Of a DNA stretch of 64,000 nucleotides, positions 25,005-33,946 are shown piece by piece; position 1 is the first letter of the stretch; every line of letters starts with the position of its first letter. The DNA is taken from positions 434,001 through 498,000 of the forward strand of contig NZ_LT629793.1 of assembly GCF_900105735.1 (NCBI RefSeq), written 5' to 3'. Position numbers and translations under genes: made by a program. This DNA comes from Pseudomonas yamanorum (GTDB lineage: Bacteria; Pseudomonadota; Gammaproteobacteria; Pseudomonadales; Pseudomonadaceae). The notes below the pieces were generated by a model that saw only the letters and a list, made by a program, of their open reading frames with translations, made no database searches and was not told the origin of the DNA.

Positions 25005-25994
25005 TCAGGGCGAAGCGGCCAACGCTTGCGGCGAAAACACCTCGGGGTCCATCAATTTCAGCACCTCTACCCGATGGGGAAAAATCTTCTTCTGCACAAA
25101 CAGATCATCCACCTGCTGCAACGCCTGCACATCCCGCTCCTCTACCGGCAGCAGCGACTCATCGCCCCATGCGCGCAGCAATTGTGAAACCGGCAGCGGG
25201 ATATCGTTGACCTTGGCAAACACCCGCGCGTATTCCTCGGGGTTCTGTTGCGCCCACTCAAAAGCCTTGGCGAACCGCTGCAAAACATCACGCAGCGCCT
25301 GGCGCTTGAGTGGGTCGGTGAGCACCTCATCGGAGGCGGTAATAAAGGTCAGGCCGGTATTGATGCCCTCTCCGCTGATCAGCACCCGTGCGCCCTGCTG
25401 TTCGGCGAACGCCTGGTACACCCCAAAGGTGGCCCAGGCTTCGATCTTGCCGGCGTTGAACGCAGGCAGCGCATCAGTGGGCAGGACGAAGCCGACGTTG
25501 ACGTCCTTTTCATCCACGCCGGCATTCGCCAGGGCGCGGATCAGCAGGTATTGGGAAATGCTGCCACGGGCGGACGACACCACCACATTGCGTCCTTTCA
25601 GGTCGGCCACACTGTGGATCGGTGAATCGGGCGGCACCAGGATCGCGATGCTTCGCGCCTGGCTGCGGCGTACGGCGACGATACGCAACGGTGTGCCTCC
25701 GGTGGCGGCCGCCAGCACTGGCGTATCCCCGGCCGGGCCCAGGTCCACAGCGCCGGCGCGCAAGGCTTCGAACAACGGCGCGGCACCCTGGAAGTTGGCC
25801 CACTGGACCTTGTAGTCGATGCCATCCAGGGTGTGGGCGGCTTCCACCACGGTGCGCAAGCCTTTGGCCTGGTCACCCAGGATCAAGGTCACGCCGGACA
25901 GGTCCGAGGCGGACTTCGGGGCTTCAGCGGCTTTGTCGCAGCCGCCCAGCAAAAGCGCCACCACCAACAGCCCTACCGTCCTCAGCTCAACCAT
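25005..25994 (-). CDS. SsuA-like sulfonate ABC transporter substrate-binding lipoprotein
   Basis: 329 residues from ATG 25994, whose first bases overlap the stop of the ATPase gene (ATGGTTGA). The frame is open further upstream but only this start gives a proper lipoprotein signal, VALLLGGC with Cys19. The mature protein follows the NMT1/SsuA pattern: VQWANFQGAAPLFEALRAGAVDLG, then LRIVAVRRSQ, then LKGRNVVVSSARGSISQYLL. It would capture an aliphatic sulfonate or similar compound and pass it to the permease encoded upstream in the same operon. The ligand is not identifiable. Confidence 0.87.
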   Translation of the reverse strand: MVELRTVGLLVVALLLGGCDKAAEAPKSASDLSGVTLILGDQAKGLRTVVEAAHTLDGIDYKVQWANFQGAAPLFEALRAGAVDLGPAGDTPVLAAATGGTPLRIVAVRRSQARSIAILVPPDSPIHSVADLKGRNVVVSSARGSISQYLLIRALANAGVDEKDVNVGFVLPTDALPAFNAGKIEAWATFGVYQAFAEQQGARVLISGEGINTGLTFITASDEVLTDPLKRQALRDVLQRFAKAFEWAQQNPEEYARVFAKVNDIPLPVSQLLRAWGDESLLPVEERDVQALQQVDDLFVQKKIFPHRVEVLKLMDPEVFSPQALAASP

Positions 25995-26754
25995 GGGCGA
26001 ACCGCCGTACATTGGCATTTGCAGCCTGCGTGGCCGGGGCGTCCACTTCCACCCCCAGCAGGCTGAGCAAGCGGGCGCGAATCGCCTGGAAACCGTCCTG
26101 GCCGGTATCCCGTGCACGGGGCAGGTGGATGGTCAGCTGTTCGGCAATCTTGCCATTTGCCAACACGATCACGCGGTCGGCCAGCAGGATCGCTTCGTCG
26201 ACGTCGTGGGTCACCAGCAACACGGATGGCGTGTGTTTGCGCCAGAGTTCGATGATCAGGCGATGCATCTTGATGCGGGTCAGCGCATCCAGCGCGGCAA
26301 AGGGTTCGTCAAGCAACAGCAGTTTGGGCTCGCGCACCAGGCCGCGGGCCAATGCCACGCGCTGAGCCTCGCCGCCGGACAGGGTCGCCGGGTAAGCCTC
26401 CAGCCGATGGGCCAACCCGACTTCCGTCAACGCCTGCACAGCGCGGGCCTTGGCGTCGGGAACGCGCAGGCCGAGGATCACGTTTTTCCAGGCACGTTTC
26501 CACGGCATCAGGCGCGGCTCCTGGAAGACTGCGGCGCGGGCCTTGGGCACCCGCAACTGGCCGCTGTCGATACTGTCCAGGCCCGCAAGGCTGCGCAGCA
26601 AGGTGGTCTTGCCGGAACCGCTGGCCCCCAGCAACGCGACAAACTCCCCAGGGGCGATATCCAGGTCCAGGCCGTCGATGACCCGCTGCTGGCCGAACTG
26701 GCGCACCACATTGCGCAACTGCACCGGTGCTACTGAAGCTTCGAGAATCGACAT
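25987..26754 (-). CDS. SsuB-like ABC transporter ATP-binding protein
   Basis: 255 residues. Walker A is GASGSGKTTLL, the Q-loop region is VFQEPRLMPWK, the ABC signature is LSGGEAQRVALARG, Walker B is LLLLDEPFAALD, and the switch histidine is in LVTHDVDEAI. The organisation is that of the nitrate/sulfonate/taurine importer ATPases. It starts one base after the permease stop and overlaps the binding-protein start, so all three parts are co-translated. Confidence 0.9.
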   Translation of the reverse strand: MSILEASVAPVQLRNVVRQFGQQRVIDGLDLDIAPGEFVALLGASGSGKTTLLRSLAGLDSIDSGQLRVPKARAAVFQEPRLMPWKRAWKNVILGLRVPDAKARAVQALTEVGLAHRLEAYPATLSGGEAQRVALARGLVREPKLLLLDEPFAALDALTRIKMHRLIIELWRKHTPSVLLVTHDVDEAILLADRVIVLANGKIAEQLTIHLPRARDTGQDGFQAIRARLLSLLGVEVDAPATQAANANVRRFAHG

Positions 26755-26755
26755 G

Positions 26756-27619
26756 TCAGTTCCTCACAAACGATGGGCGCCAGGCCAGGGCAAAACGTTC
26801 CAGAGTGCGGATCAGGCCATCGATCAGCAGACCCAACACGCTGTAGATCAACAGGCAGATCACGATCACGTCGGTGCGCATGAAGTCCCGCGCATCACTG
26901 GCCAGGTAGCCGATACCGGCGGTGGTGTTGATTTGCTCGACGAACACCAGGGCCAGCCAGGAGATGCCCAGGGAATAGCGCAGGCCGACAAAAAACGAAG
27001 GCAGCGAGCCCGGCAGGATCACATGCCAGATCAGCTCGCGGCGGTTAAGGCCGAGGGTGTTGGCAGCCTCGATCAATTTGGGGTCGATGTTGCGGATGCC
27101 GGCGAACAGGTTGAGGTACACCGGAAACGTGGTGCCGGTGACGATCAGCGCGATCTTGGTGAACTCGCCGATGCCGAACCAGAGGATGAACAACGGCACC
27201 AGCGCCAGGGAAGGAATGGTGCGCAGCATTTGCATCGGTGAGTCGAGGATCACCTCACCACGCTTGGACAGGCCGGTGATCAGCGCAGCCACCACGCCGA
27301 TACTGACGCCGATGCTCAAGCCCAGCAGCGCCCGTTGCAGCGACACCAGCAGGTGCTTGCCCAACTCACCGGAAACAATCATCGCCCACAAGGTGCCGCC
27401 AATCTGCGACGGCGCGGCGATGATCCGGACCGGAATAAAGCCCAGCTCAGAGGCCAGTTCCCACAGCAGCAACAACACAATCGGGCTCACCAGCCGCAGC
27501 AACACATCGGGAGTGCGCCAGTTGCGCAACCAGCGTGGAATCAAGCGGGATGCGACCCCGGCCTGATCCTCGGCCTTGTCGACGGAAAACGAACTGGCGT
27601 TAAGGGACTTTTCAGTCAT
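26756..27619 (-). CDS. SsuC-like ABC transporter permease
   Basis: 287 residues with about six membrane helices after a cytoplasmic N-terminal tail of about 40 residues. The typical binding-protein-dependent permease loop, in which EAA is followed by G, is present as EAANTLGLNRRELIWHVILPG. This is the first gene of the minus-strand transporter operon, and its promoter must lie in the 250-base gap shared with the divergent monooxygenase gene. Confidence 0.9.
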   Translation of the reverse strand: MTEKSLNASSFSVDKAEDQAGVASRLIPRWLRNWRTPDVLLRLVSPIVLLLLWELASELGFIPVRIIAAPSQIGGTLWAMIVSGELGKHLLVSLQRALLGLSIGVSIGVVAALITGLSKRGEVILDSPMQMLRTIPSLALVPLFILWFGIGEFTKIALIVTGTTFPVYLNLFAGIRNIDPKLIEAANTLGLNRRELIWHVILPGSLPSFFVGLRYSLGISWLALVFVEQINTTAGIGYLASDARDFMRTDVIVICLLIYSVLGLLIDGLIRTLERFALAWRPSFVRN

Positions 27620-27711
27620 CGGGCTTCCTTCCTCATCAAGAACACGGCCAGGAGCGCCGCTGCGGTTTCATGCTATTCGCATAAAAAACCTCAGTGAAAT
27701 TCTATTTGGGA

Positions 27712-27721
27712 ATAACCTAAT
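27712..27721. promoter_or_regulatory. Candidate operator ATAACCTAAT (sulfur-type promoter)
   Basis: The decamer ATAACCTAAT, followed after four bases by TTAAAAT, occurs in the gap between the ssuC-like and ssuD-like genes. The same decamer with a similar A-rich follow-up is at 33234-33243 upstream of the 3-mercaptopropionate dioxygenase. Both gaps separate divergent sulfur genes, where CysB-like LysR regulators bind in pseudomonads. Assignment to a regulator is inference. Confidence 0.3.
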
Positions 27722-27869
27722 GCGATTAAAATGCACATTACTGATAACCATCTAAAACTATGATTCTGTATTTTTATAATTAGGATAGAACCAATCGGCA
27801 TTTTACAGGCCCGGGTGCGGCCCCTATTTTCGATAGCAGCTTTATTCCTGCCCTCAACAAGGACTGACC

Positions 27870-28958
27870 ATGAGCATCGAATTTATCGGCTATATCGGCG
27901 GCCACCACGCCTCCGAGATCCACCCTCGCAGCGGCCCGACCTTGCAGCCCGACTACGTGGAAACCGTGGCCCGCGCCCATGAGGAAGCCGGCTTCGACCG
28001 CGCCCTCGTAGCGTTCCACTCCAACAGCCCGGACAGCACATTGATCGCCGCCCACGCGGCCAGCGTGACGAAAAAGCTGCAGTTCCTGATTGCCCACCGG
28101 CCCGGCTTTGTCCAACCCACCCTCGCCGCCCGCCAGTTCGCGACGCTGGATGTGTTCAACGGCGGGCGCACCGCCGTGCACATCATCACCGGCGGTGACG
28201 ACCGTGAACTGCGGGCCGATGGCAGCCATATCGACAAGGACGAACGTTATGCGCGCACCGACGAATATTTGAGCGTGGTGCGGCAGGAATGGACCAGCGA
28301 AAAGCCCTTCGACCATCACGGCACTTACTACCGGTACGAGGGTGCGTTTTCGACGGTGAAGTCGCCGCAGCAGCCGCACATACCGTTGTATTTTGGCGGG
28401 TCTTCGGCGGCGGCCATTGCGGTGGCGGGCAAACATGCGGATGTGTATGCGCTGTGGGGTGAGACCTACGAGCAGGTGAAGGAAGTGGTCACCCAGGTGC
28501 GGGCGGAAGCGGCGAAGCATGGGCGTACGGTTCGCTTCAGTTTGTCGTTGCGGCCGATTCTGGCGGAGACTGAAGCACTGGCGTGGGAGCGTGCGGATCG
28601 CATCCTGGAGCAGGCGACGGCGTTGGCTGAGAAGAGTGGGTTTGTGAGGCGTGAACCGCCGAATGAGGGCTCGCGTCGGTTGTTGGCGGCGGCGGCTCAG
28701 GGTTCGCGGTTGGATAAGCGATTGTGGACCGGGATTGCCGGGCTGCTGGGGGCTCAGGGTAACTCTACGTCGCTGGTGGGTACGGCTGATCAGGTGGCCG
28801 AGGCGTTGCTCGACTATTACGACCTGGGTATTACGACCTTTTTGATTCGTGGGTTTGATCCTCTGAATGATGCGATCGATTATGGGAAGCGGCTGATACC
28901 GCTGACTCGGCAGTTGGTGGCTGAGCGGGAGCGCCAGGTGGCTGGAAAAGTGGCCTGA
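27870..28958 (+). CDS. SsuD-like FMNH2-dependent sulfonate monooxygenase
   Basis: 362 residues of the bacterial luciferase-like fold. FIGYIGGHHASEI opens the protein, then YVETVARAHEEAGFDRALVA, FLIAHRPGFVQPTLAARQFA, TLDVFNGGRTAVHIITGGDD and LYFGGSSAAAIAVAGKHADVY, all close to the SsuD/MsuD pattern. It would use reduced flavin and oxygen to release sulfite from an alkanesulfonate in the cytoplasm. It diverges from the transporter operon. No flavin reductase (SsuE/MsuE) gene is nearby, so reduced FMN must come from elsewhere. Confidence 0.85.
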   Translation: MSIEFIGYIGGHHASEIHPRSGPTLQPDYVETVARAHEEAGFDRALVAFHSNSPDSTLIAAHAASVTKKLQFLIAHRPGFVQPTLAARQFATLDVFNGGRTAVHIITGGDDRELRADGSHIDKDERYARTDEYLSVVRQEWTSEKPFDHHGTYYRYEGAFSTVKSPQQPHIPLYFGGSSAAAIAVAGKHADVYALWGETYEQVKEVVTQVRAEAAKHGRTVRFSLSLRPILAETEALAWERADRILEQATALAEKSGFVRREPPNEGSRRLLAAAAQGSRLDKRLWTGIAGLLGAQGNSTSLVGTADQVAEALLDYYDLGITTFLIRGFDPLNDAIDYGKRLIPLTRQLVAERERQVAGKVA

Positions 28959-29351
28959 CAGTAGGTTTGAGGTGGACCGGGGACATATCCGTTTCTTCGG
29001 TAACGGCCACCTATGGTTCCGCTCTTACAGCGGCTCACTTTGGAAAAGCCCCAAAGTAAGCAAAGGGCTCTGCCCCGCCTGTCGGCACCTCGCTTAGGCT
29101 CGGTGTTCCCTCACTCCGGCATTGCTCCGCGGGCCGCCGCGACGGGCCATCCATGGCCCGGCGCGGCTAAACCGGCGTCCTGCCGGTTTACCCGCTCCGC
29201 AATACCTGCGTTCGGCCTCGGGCTTATTGGGGCAGTCAGATCAAGATCAAAAGCAAGAGCACAGCGGCCTACCGGCCGGCTTGAGTGTTAAAAGCCAGAT
29301 CAAAAGCCAGAGCGAAAGCCAAATCTGAAGCTGATGCAGCTCTGCTTTTCT

Positions 29352-29436
29352 GTGGGAGCTGGCTTGCCTGCGATGCAGACAACTCGGTTCTTCAGATACA
29401 CCGAGGTGATGCCATCGCAGGCAAGCCAGCTCCCAC
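29352..29436. repeat. REPIN (inverted REP pair) at the centre of the palindromic element
   Basis: GTGGGAGCTGGCTTGCCTGC at 29352 continues to GCGAT and is mirrored by ATCGCAGGCAAGCCAGCTCC ending at 29436. A spacer of about 39 bases separates the two. It has the same core as the pairs at 38977, 41255 and 49233. Confidence 0.9.
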
Positions 29437-29753
29437 ATTTGAACCGTGCCCGCTTTGGCTTTTGATTTTGCTCTTCAACACTCAAGCCGGCCGGGAGGCC
29501 GCTGTGCTCTTGATCTGCTTTTGATCTTGATCTTAGGCGCCCCATTAAACCACGCTGGCCGAACGCAGGCTTTGGAGCGTGGGTAACCCGGCAGGACGCC
29601 GGGTTAGCCGCGCTGGGCCAAGGATGGCCCATCGCGGCGGCCCACGGTCCAAAGCCGGAGTGAGGGCACACCGAGCCTAAGCGAGGTGCCGAGTGGTGGG
29701 GCAAGAGCGTTTTGCTTACTTTTGCGCTTTTCAAAAGTGAGCCGCTGTAAGAG

Positions 29754-31219
29754 CCATCCCTTTCAAGGTCTTGGTTTAAAATCCCCTAACCAATCCAGTC
29801 AGGACGACGAAACTATGTGGGAAAAGGTTTTAGAACGGTTTGAAAAACAGGCTCCGGCCAGCGTCATGACCAAGTTGATATTAGAGCAGGCAGTAGATGC
29901 CGCTTGGGTTGACAAGGTGTTCGATGATCACCGCCAACGGCAGTACTCACGTGAGCTTTTGTTTTCAACCGTTGTTGAGCTGATGTCCCTTGTTTCATTG
30001 GGCTTGAGGCCGTCGTTGCACGCGGCGGCGCGCAAGATGGAGGGCCTTTCGGTCAGTGTTTCGGCACTCTATGACAAGATCAAGCGAACCGAACCCGAGC
30101 TGCTTCGCGCCCTCATTTCGGGCAGTGCCGAACGTTTGATACCAACCGTCGAAACGCTCGGCCATTCATCGATCCTGCCCGGCTGGCAGTTGCGTATTGT
30201 GGATGGCAACCACTTGCCGGCCACTGAAAAACGTCTAGGCGCTCTGCGCAATGAGCGCGGCGCAGCGCGCCCAGGATTTTCAGTAGTTGCCTACGATCCG
30301 GATCTGGATTTAGTCGTTGATCTTCAGCCGTGGGAAGATGCCTACGCCAGTGAGCGAGTCAGTGTTTTACCGCTGCTGGCCCGCGCATGCGCGGGCCAGT
30401 TGTGGATGGCTGACCGGCTCTATTGCACGCTGCCCATCCTGCAAGCCTGCGAGGACACGGGGGCTTCGTTCATCGTTCGCCAACCCAGCAAGCATCCACG
30501 CCTGGTCCAGGAAAGTGAGTGGCAAGACTCAGGGACGGTCGATAGCGGAACCGTTCGCGAACAAATCATCGAAGTGAAGGGTGGCCGCCGCTGGCGACGT
30601 GTTGAGTTGAGCCTGCAAACGGCGAATGACTCAGGTGATTTGGTGATGTGGTTCTGGAGCAATTTGCCCGACACCATCGGTGCCCGGCAGATAGCCGATT
30701 TATACCGTCATCGCTGGAGTATCGAAGGAATGTTTCAGCGCCTTGAGTCGGTACTGGACAGTGAAATTACAGGCCTTGGCAGCCCGAAAGCCGCGCTATT
30801 GGGCTTTGCCTCGGCGGTCCTGGCTTACAACGTTTTGTCGGTTCTCAAGCGTAGCGTTGAGCAGGCGCACCGAGAAACGCAGCCAGAGGGTTGGCAGGTT
30901 TCGATTTTCCATTTGGCGGTGCATGTTCGCAGTGATTATCAAGGCTTGCAGATCGCATTGCCTGCGGAAAATTTCCCTCTTGAAAAGACTCCGCAAGGGC
31001 TGGCAGAGCGATTGCTGGCCCTGGCAAGGATGATCAAACCTAAGTCCGTAGCAAAAAGCCCTCGTGGCCCCAAAGTAGCCAAGCCCAAGGAGTGGCTGGA
31101 AGGTAAGGCAGCACGGGCGCATGTCTCAACAGCTAGGGTGCTTAAGGCGGCCAAGTCGGATAAACGTACTTAAACATGGCCTTAAACGGACTTTTAAACG
31201 CAGACCTTGAAAGGGATGG
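29754..31219 (+). mobile_element. IS4-family insertion sequence, complete, 1466 bp
   Basis: The terminal inverted repeats are CCATCCCTTTCAAGGTCT at the left end and its perfect reverse complement at the right end, continuing imperfectly through GTTTAAAA. The 9-base target CTGTAAGAG is duplicated at 29745-29753 and 31220-31228. A single intact transposase gene fills the element. Duplication length and end structure suit the IS4 family. The perfect target repeats suggest a fairly recent insertion. Confidence 0.93.
29815..31173 (+). CDS. IS4-family transposase
   Basis: 452 residues from ATG 29815, the first start inside the IS; the frame extends upstream only through the repeat. DDE signatures are visible: LRIVDGNHLPATEKRL (first Asp), MADRLYCTLPIL (second Asp) and YRHRWSIEGMFQRLE, the Y-x2-R-x3-E motif carrying the catalytic Glu. 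The frame is intact, so the element may still be mobile. It is the only gene within the terminal repeats. Confidence 0.93.
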   Translation: MWEKVLERFEKQAPASVMTKLILEQAVDAAWVDKVFDDHRQRQYSRELLFSTVVELMSLVSLGLRPSLHAAARKMEGLSVSVSALYDKIKRTEPELLRALISGSAERLIPTVETLGHSSILPGWQLRIVDGNHLPATEKRLGALRNERGAARPGFSVVAYDPDLDLVVDLQPWEDAYASERVSVLPLLARACAGQLWMADRLYCTLPILQACEDTGASFIVRQPSKHPRLVQESEWQDSGTVDSGTVREQIIEVKGGRRWRRVELSLQTANDSGDLVMWFWSNLPDTIGARQIADLYRHRWSIEGMFQRLESVLDSEITGLGSPKAALLGFASAVLAYNVLSVLKRSVEQAHRETQPEGWQVSIFHLAVHVRSDYQGLQIALPAENFPLEKTPQGLAERLLALARMIKPKSVAKSPRGPKVAKPKEWLEGKAARAHVSTARVLKAAKSDKRT

Positions 31220-31295
31220 CTGTAAGAGCGGAACCAATAGAAGCCGTAACCGAAGGAATGGATATGTACTCCCCTGCCCTGATTGCAGACCAACT

Positions 31296-32090
31296 TCAAA
31301 GTTTGTAATCAGTATCCGTACGCTCCAACTGCCGAATCAACGCATTCCAATGTCGCACCACCCCCGGCCCATCCCCGCTCTTGAACACCTCCGCCTGCTT
31401 CTCAACCTTGGCCACCACCTCCGCCGGCGGAAAGATCAACTCGGCATTCCCCCCCGCCTGCGCCGCAATCTGGATATTGCACGCCCGCTCCAGCCCCTGC
31501 AGCTGCTGGAACGCATGCTCCACACTCACCCCCGCCGTCAGCAACCCATGATTACGCAGGATCATCACACTCTTGTCCCCCAGGTCCGCCACCAACCGCT
31601 CACGCTCATCCAGGTCAAGGGCCACACCTTCATACCCGTGGTACGCCACGCGCCCGGAAAACCCGATGGAATGCTGGGAGATCGGCAACAACCCATCCTT
31701 CTGCGCCGACACCGCAATACCATCGCGTGTATGCGTGTGCAGCACCGCCTGCAAATCGTGGCGAGCCCCATGGATAGCACTGTGAATCACATAGCCCGCA
31801 TAGTTGATACCCAGACCGGTAGGGTCATCGACGATCGTACCGTCAATATCCACCTTGACCAGATTCGAAGCGCTGATCTCATCGAACAACAGCCCATAGG
31901 CATTGATCAGAAAATGCTCCTCAGGCCCCGGCACACGGGCGGAGAAGTGGGTGTAGATGTGGTCGGTCCACTTGTACAAGGCGGCCAACCGATAGGCCGC
32001 CGCCAGCTTGACGCGCACCTCCCACTCTTCCGGGGTGACCCGCTGGCGGACGTTGTTCGAGACACTGGAGATCGAGGTGACGCTGCTCAT
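31296..32090 (-). CDS. Class II aldolase/adducin-family protein
   Basis: 264 residues. AAAYRLAALYKWTDHIYTHF is the family opening (T-x-x-N/H-x-S-x-R), followed by INAYGLLFDEI, then VLHTHTRDGIAV with zinc-binding histidines, and SVMILRNHGLLTAG with a third. Members include fuculose-phosphate and ribulose-phosphate aldolases and decarboxylase-like enzymes; the substrate here is unknown. It lies just beyond the IS. The gene upstream in the same direction is a LysR regulator, 107 bases away. The AT-rich gap contains GATTAAAATGTGC on the minus strand, resembling the sulfur-type promoter at 27.7 kb, which hints at co-regulation. Confidence 0.8.
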   Translation of the reverse strand: MSSVTSISSVSNNVRQRVTPEEWEVRVKLAAAYRLAALYKWTDHIYTHFSARVPGPEEHFLINAYGLLFDEISASNLVKVDIDGTIVDDPTGLGINYAGYVIHSAIHGARHDLQAVLHTHTRDGIAVSAQKDGLLPISQHSIGFSGRVAYHGYEGVALDLDERERLVADLGDKSVMILRNHGLLTAGVSVEHAFQQLQGLERACNIQIAAQAGGNAELIFPPAEVVAKVEKQAEVFKSGDGPGVVRHWNALIRQLERTDTDYKL

Positions 32091-32197
32091 GGCAAAACTT
32101 CCTGGATGGCCTTAAGGACTTCCAGGCAAGCCTAGGGGATGACCAAAAATAATAAAAAGCACATTTTAATCTAAGCTAATTATTATTTTTTTTCATA

Positions 32198-33103
32198 TCA
32201 CGCTGCATTGCGAACCTTGTGCAGCGACGCCGCCACCAGCTTGCCAAACGCATCCACCGGCCCTTGCAGATTGCCAAGGAAATGCGGGTAGATCAGCCAC
32301 AGGTCCATCACCGGCTTGAAGTCCTTCAGCGGCATGGCCGCCAGTTGATCGCGATGGGCACTGCGTTCCAGCAGCGGGCGTGGCACCAGGCCAAGGCCCA
32401 GGCCGTCAGCCACCAGGCCCAGTTGCAGCTCCGTGCCAAAGGTCTCCAGGTTGACCCGTAGCGCCAGGCCCTGGTCCGACAAGGTGCGTTGCAGCCCGGC
32501 GCGGAAGCCACAGCCATCCGGGTTGAGGATCCAGCCGTTCTGGTACACGTCCGCCAGCTTGCAGGGCTTCTTGGGCAGTTGGGCCTTGGCGCAGACCACC
32601 ACCAGTTCCATCTTGCCGATGGACTCGCCGACGATGTTATCCGGGAAGATCTTGCCCGCCGGAAACAGCGCCGCTGCCGCGTCCAGTTCGCCGCGCTCGA
32701 TCTTGCCCACCAGTTGGCTGCCCCAGCCGGTAGCTACCTGGGCGCGCAGGTCGGGGAATTCACTGCGCAGGTGCTTGAGGGCATCCAGCAGCACCACGTC
32801 GCCGATGGTTTGCGGCACGCCCAGGCGCAGCAGGCCAGTGGGCGGTGCGTCGGTGGCCACCAGTTCGCGCAGGGCGTCCATTTCCCGGAGGATCGAACGG
32901 CACTGTTCATACACCCGCGTACCGATCAAAGTAGGCTTGAGCGGCTTGGTGTTGCGGTCAAACAACTCCACCCCCAGCGCCTGCTCGAAGTTCTGCACGC
33001 GACGGGTGATGGCCGGCTGGGTCAGTTGCAACGACTCGGCGGCATGGCTGATGGACTGGCAACGAATCACTTCGACAAAGGCATCGATATCGTCAATTTT
33101 CAT
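32198..33103 (-). CDS. LysR-family regulator (PA2601-like, CysB-like position)
   Basis: 301 residues from ATG 33103; an upstream ATG at 33148 would add 15 residues not typical of the family. The winged helix-turn-helix is at residues 1-60 (DDIDAFVEVIRCQSISHAAE, LQLTQPAITRRVQNFEQALG). The effector domain follows, with LRLGVPQTIGDVVLLDAL. It diverges from the 3-mercaptopropionate dioxygenase and rhodanese genes, the same arrangement as PA2601-PA2603, so it likely controls them and its own promoter. Confidence 0.88.
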   Translation of the reverse strand: MKIDDIDAFVEVIRCQSISHAAESLQLTQPAITRRVQNFEQALGVELFDRNTKPLKPTLIGTRVYEQCRSILREMDALRELVATDAPPTGLLRLGVPQTIGDVVLLDALKHLRSEFPDLRAQVATGWGSQLVGKIERGELDAAAALFPAGKIFPDNIVGESIGKMELVVVCAKAQLPKKPCKLADVYQNGWILNPDGCGFRAGLQRTLSDQGLALRVNLETFGTELQLGLVADGLGLGLVPRPLLERSAHRDQLAAMPLKDFKPVMDLWLIYPHFLGNLQGPVDAFGKLVAASLHKVRNAA

Positions 33104-33233
33104 TTGGGCCGCACATAGAGAACAGTCATTAAGATGTGTGAAAAGCATAGTTCCATAAACGGTGGCTGGATAGCCTGCCGCTCGATCGATAACGTCTAAC
33201 GCTATTCAAACCGGTTCTAAATTACTTTCCGCT

Positions 33234-33243
33234 ATAACCTAAT
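33234..33243. promoter_or_regulatory. Candidate operator ATAACCTAAT, second copy
   Basis: Identical to the decamer at 27712-27721, followed by CATTAAAAAAT. It lies in the divergent gap between the LysR gene and the dioxygenase gene, about 80 bases before the latter. A one-base-shorter variant, ATAACTAAT, is at about 41427-41435 upstream of the TonB receptor gene. Confidence 0.3.
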
Positions 33244-33322
33244 CATTAAAAAATAGCATATTAACTATAAACATTATGCTTAGATAAACCCATCACCACG
33301 AACCACCCACGATGGAATTGTC

Positions 33323-33946
33323 ATGACCCAGGCCCGACACCCGGAGAGACTCAGAGCATTCATTGGCGCCCTGGCGGAATTGATCGACGGCAACCCTCGC
33401 GAAGGCGACCTGCTGCATCGCGGCGGCAAGCTGCTGGCGCAACTGGTGAGCCACGATGACTGGCTGCCGGACGAATTTGCCCAACCCAACCCCGAGCGCT
33501 ATCAACAGTTCTTGCTGCACGCTGATTCGCGCCAGCGCTTCAGCATCGTCAGCTTTGTGTGGGGGCCGGGGCAAACCACGCCAATCCATGACCATCGCGT
33601 GTGGGGGCTGATCGGCATGCTGCGCGGCTCCGAGTATTCCCAGGGCTTTGAGCGAAACGCCGAGGGCGTACTGGTCGCCGACGGCAAGCGCATCCAGCTC
33701 GAACCCGGCCAGGTGGAAGCCGTGTCGCCGAAGATCGGTGATATCCATCAGGTCAGCAATGCCTTCAGCGACCAGGTGTCCATCAGCATTCATGTCTACG
33801 GCGCCAATATCGGTGCCGTGCGCCGCGCCGTGTACCAGCCGGACGGCAGCGAGAAACTGTTTATCTCCGGTTATTCCAACGCCTTTCTCCCGAACATCTG
33901 GGATTTGTCCAAAGACGCCCTGTCCAAAGAGAGCCCTGCCCTATGA
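33323..33946 (+). CDS. 3-mercaptopropionate dioxygenase (cysteine dioxygenase family)
   Basis: 207 residues. The iron-binding histidines His89 and His91 are in PIHDHRVWG, and His142 is in GDIHQVSN. The outer-sphere set Ser155, His157, Tyr159 (SISIHVYG) matches the P. aeruginosa 3-mercaptopropionate dioxygenase (PA2602), including the spacing. The enzyme oxidises the thiol of 3-mercaptopropionate, and less well cysteine, to the sulfinate using Fe(II) and oxygen. It overlaps the rhodanese gene by 4 bases, as in the P. aeruginosa locus. Cysteine dioxygenase proper is the alternative but fits less well. Confidence 0.88.
   Translation: MTQARHPERLRAFIGALAELIDGNPREGDLLHRGGKLLAQLVSHDDWLPDEFAQPNPERYQQFLLHADSRQRFSIVSFVWGPGQTTPIHDHRVWGLIGMLRGSEYSQGFERNAEGVLVADGKRIQLEPGQVEAVSPKIGDIHQVSNAFSDQVSISIHVYGANIGAVRRAVYQPDGSEKLFISGYSNAFLPNIWDLSKDALSKESPAL

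Larger units (their letters stand above)
28984..31266. repeat. Long palindromic intergenic element (about 808 bp), interrupted by an IS
   Basis: The left arm begins CATATCCGTTTCTTCGGTAA and continues through GGTTCCGCTCTTACAGCGGC and CCTCGCTTAGGCTCGGTG. The right arm carries the reverse complements in mirror order, ending with GGATATG at 31260-31266. The arms are imperfect over roughly 300 bases each, with a REPIN at the centre. Without the IS and one target copy the element is 808 bp. It fits the large palindromic intergenic repeats of fluorescent pseudomonads and has no credible gene. Short frames in it are by-products of GC-rich repeat sequence. Confidence 0.75.

Noticed and set aside
29013..29734. 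Short frames in the palindromic element as genes
   Set aside because: They occur as mirror images in both arms, are composed of repeat-derived sequence, and lack ribosome binding sites.
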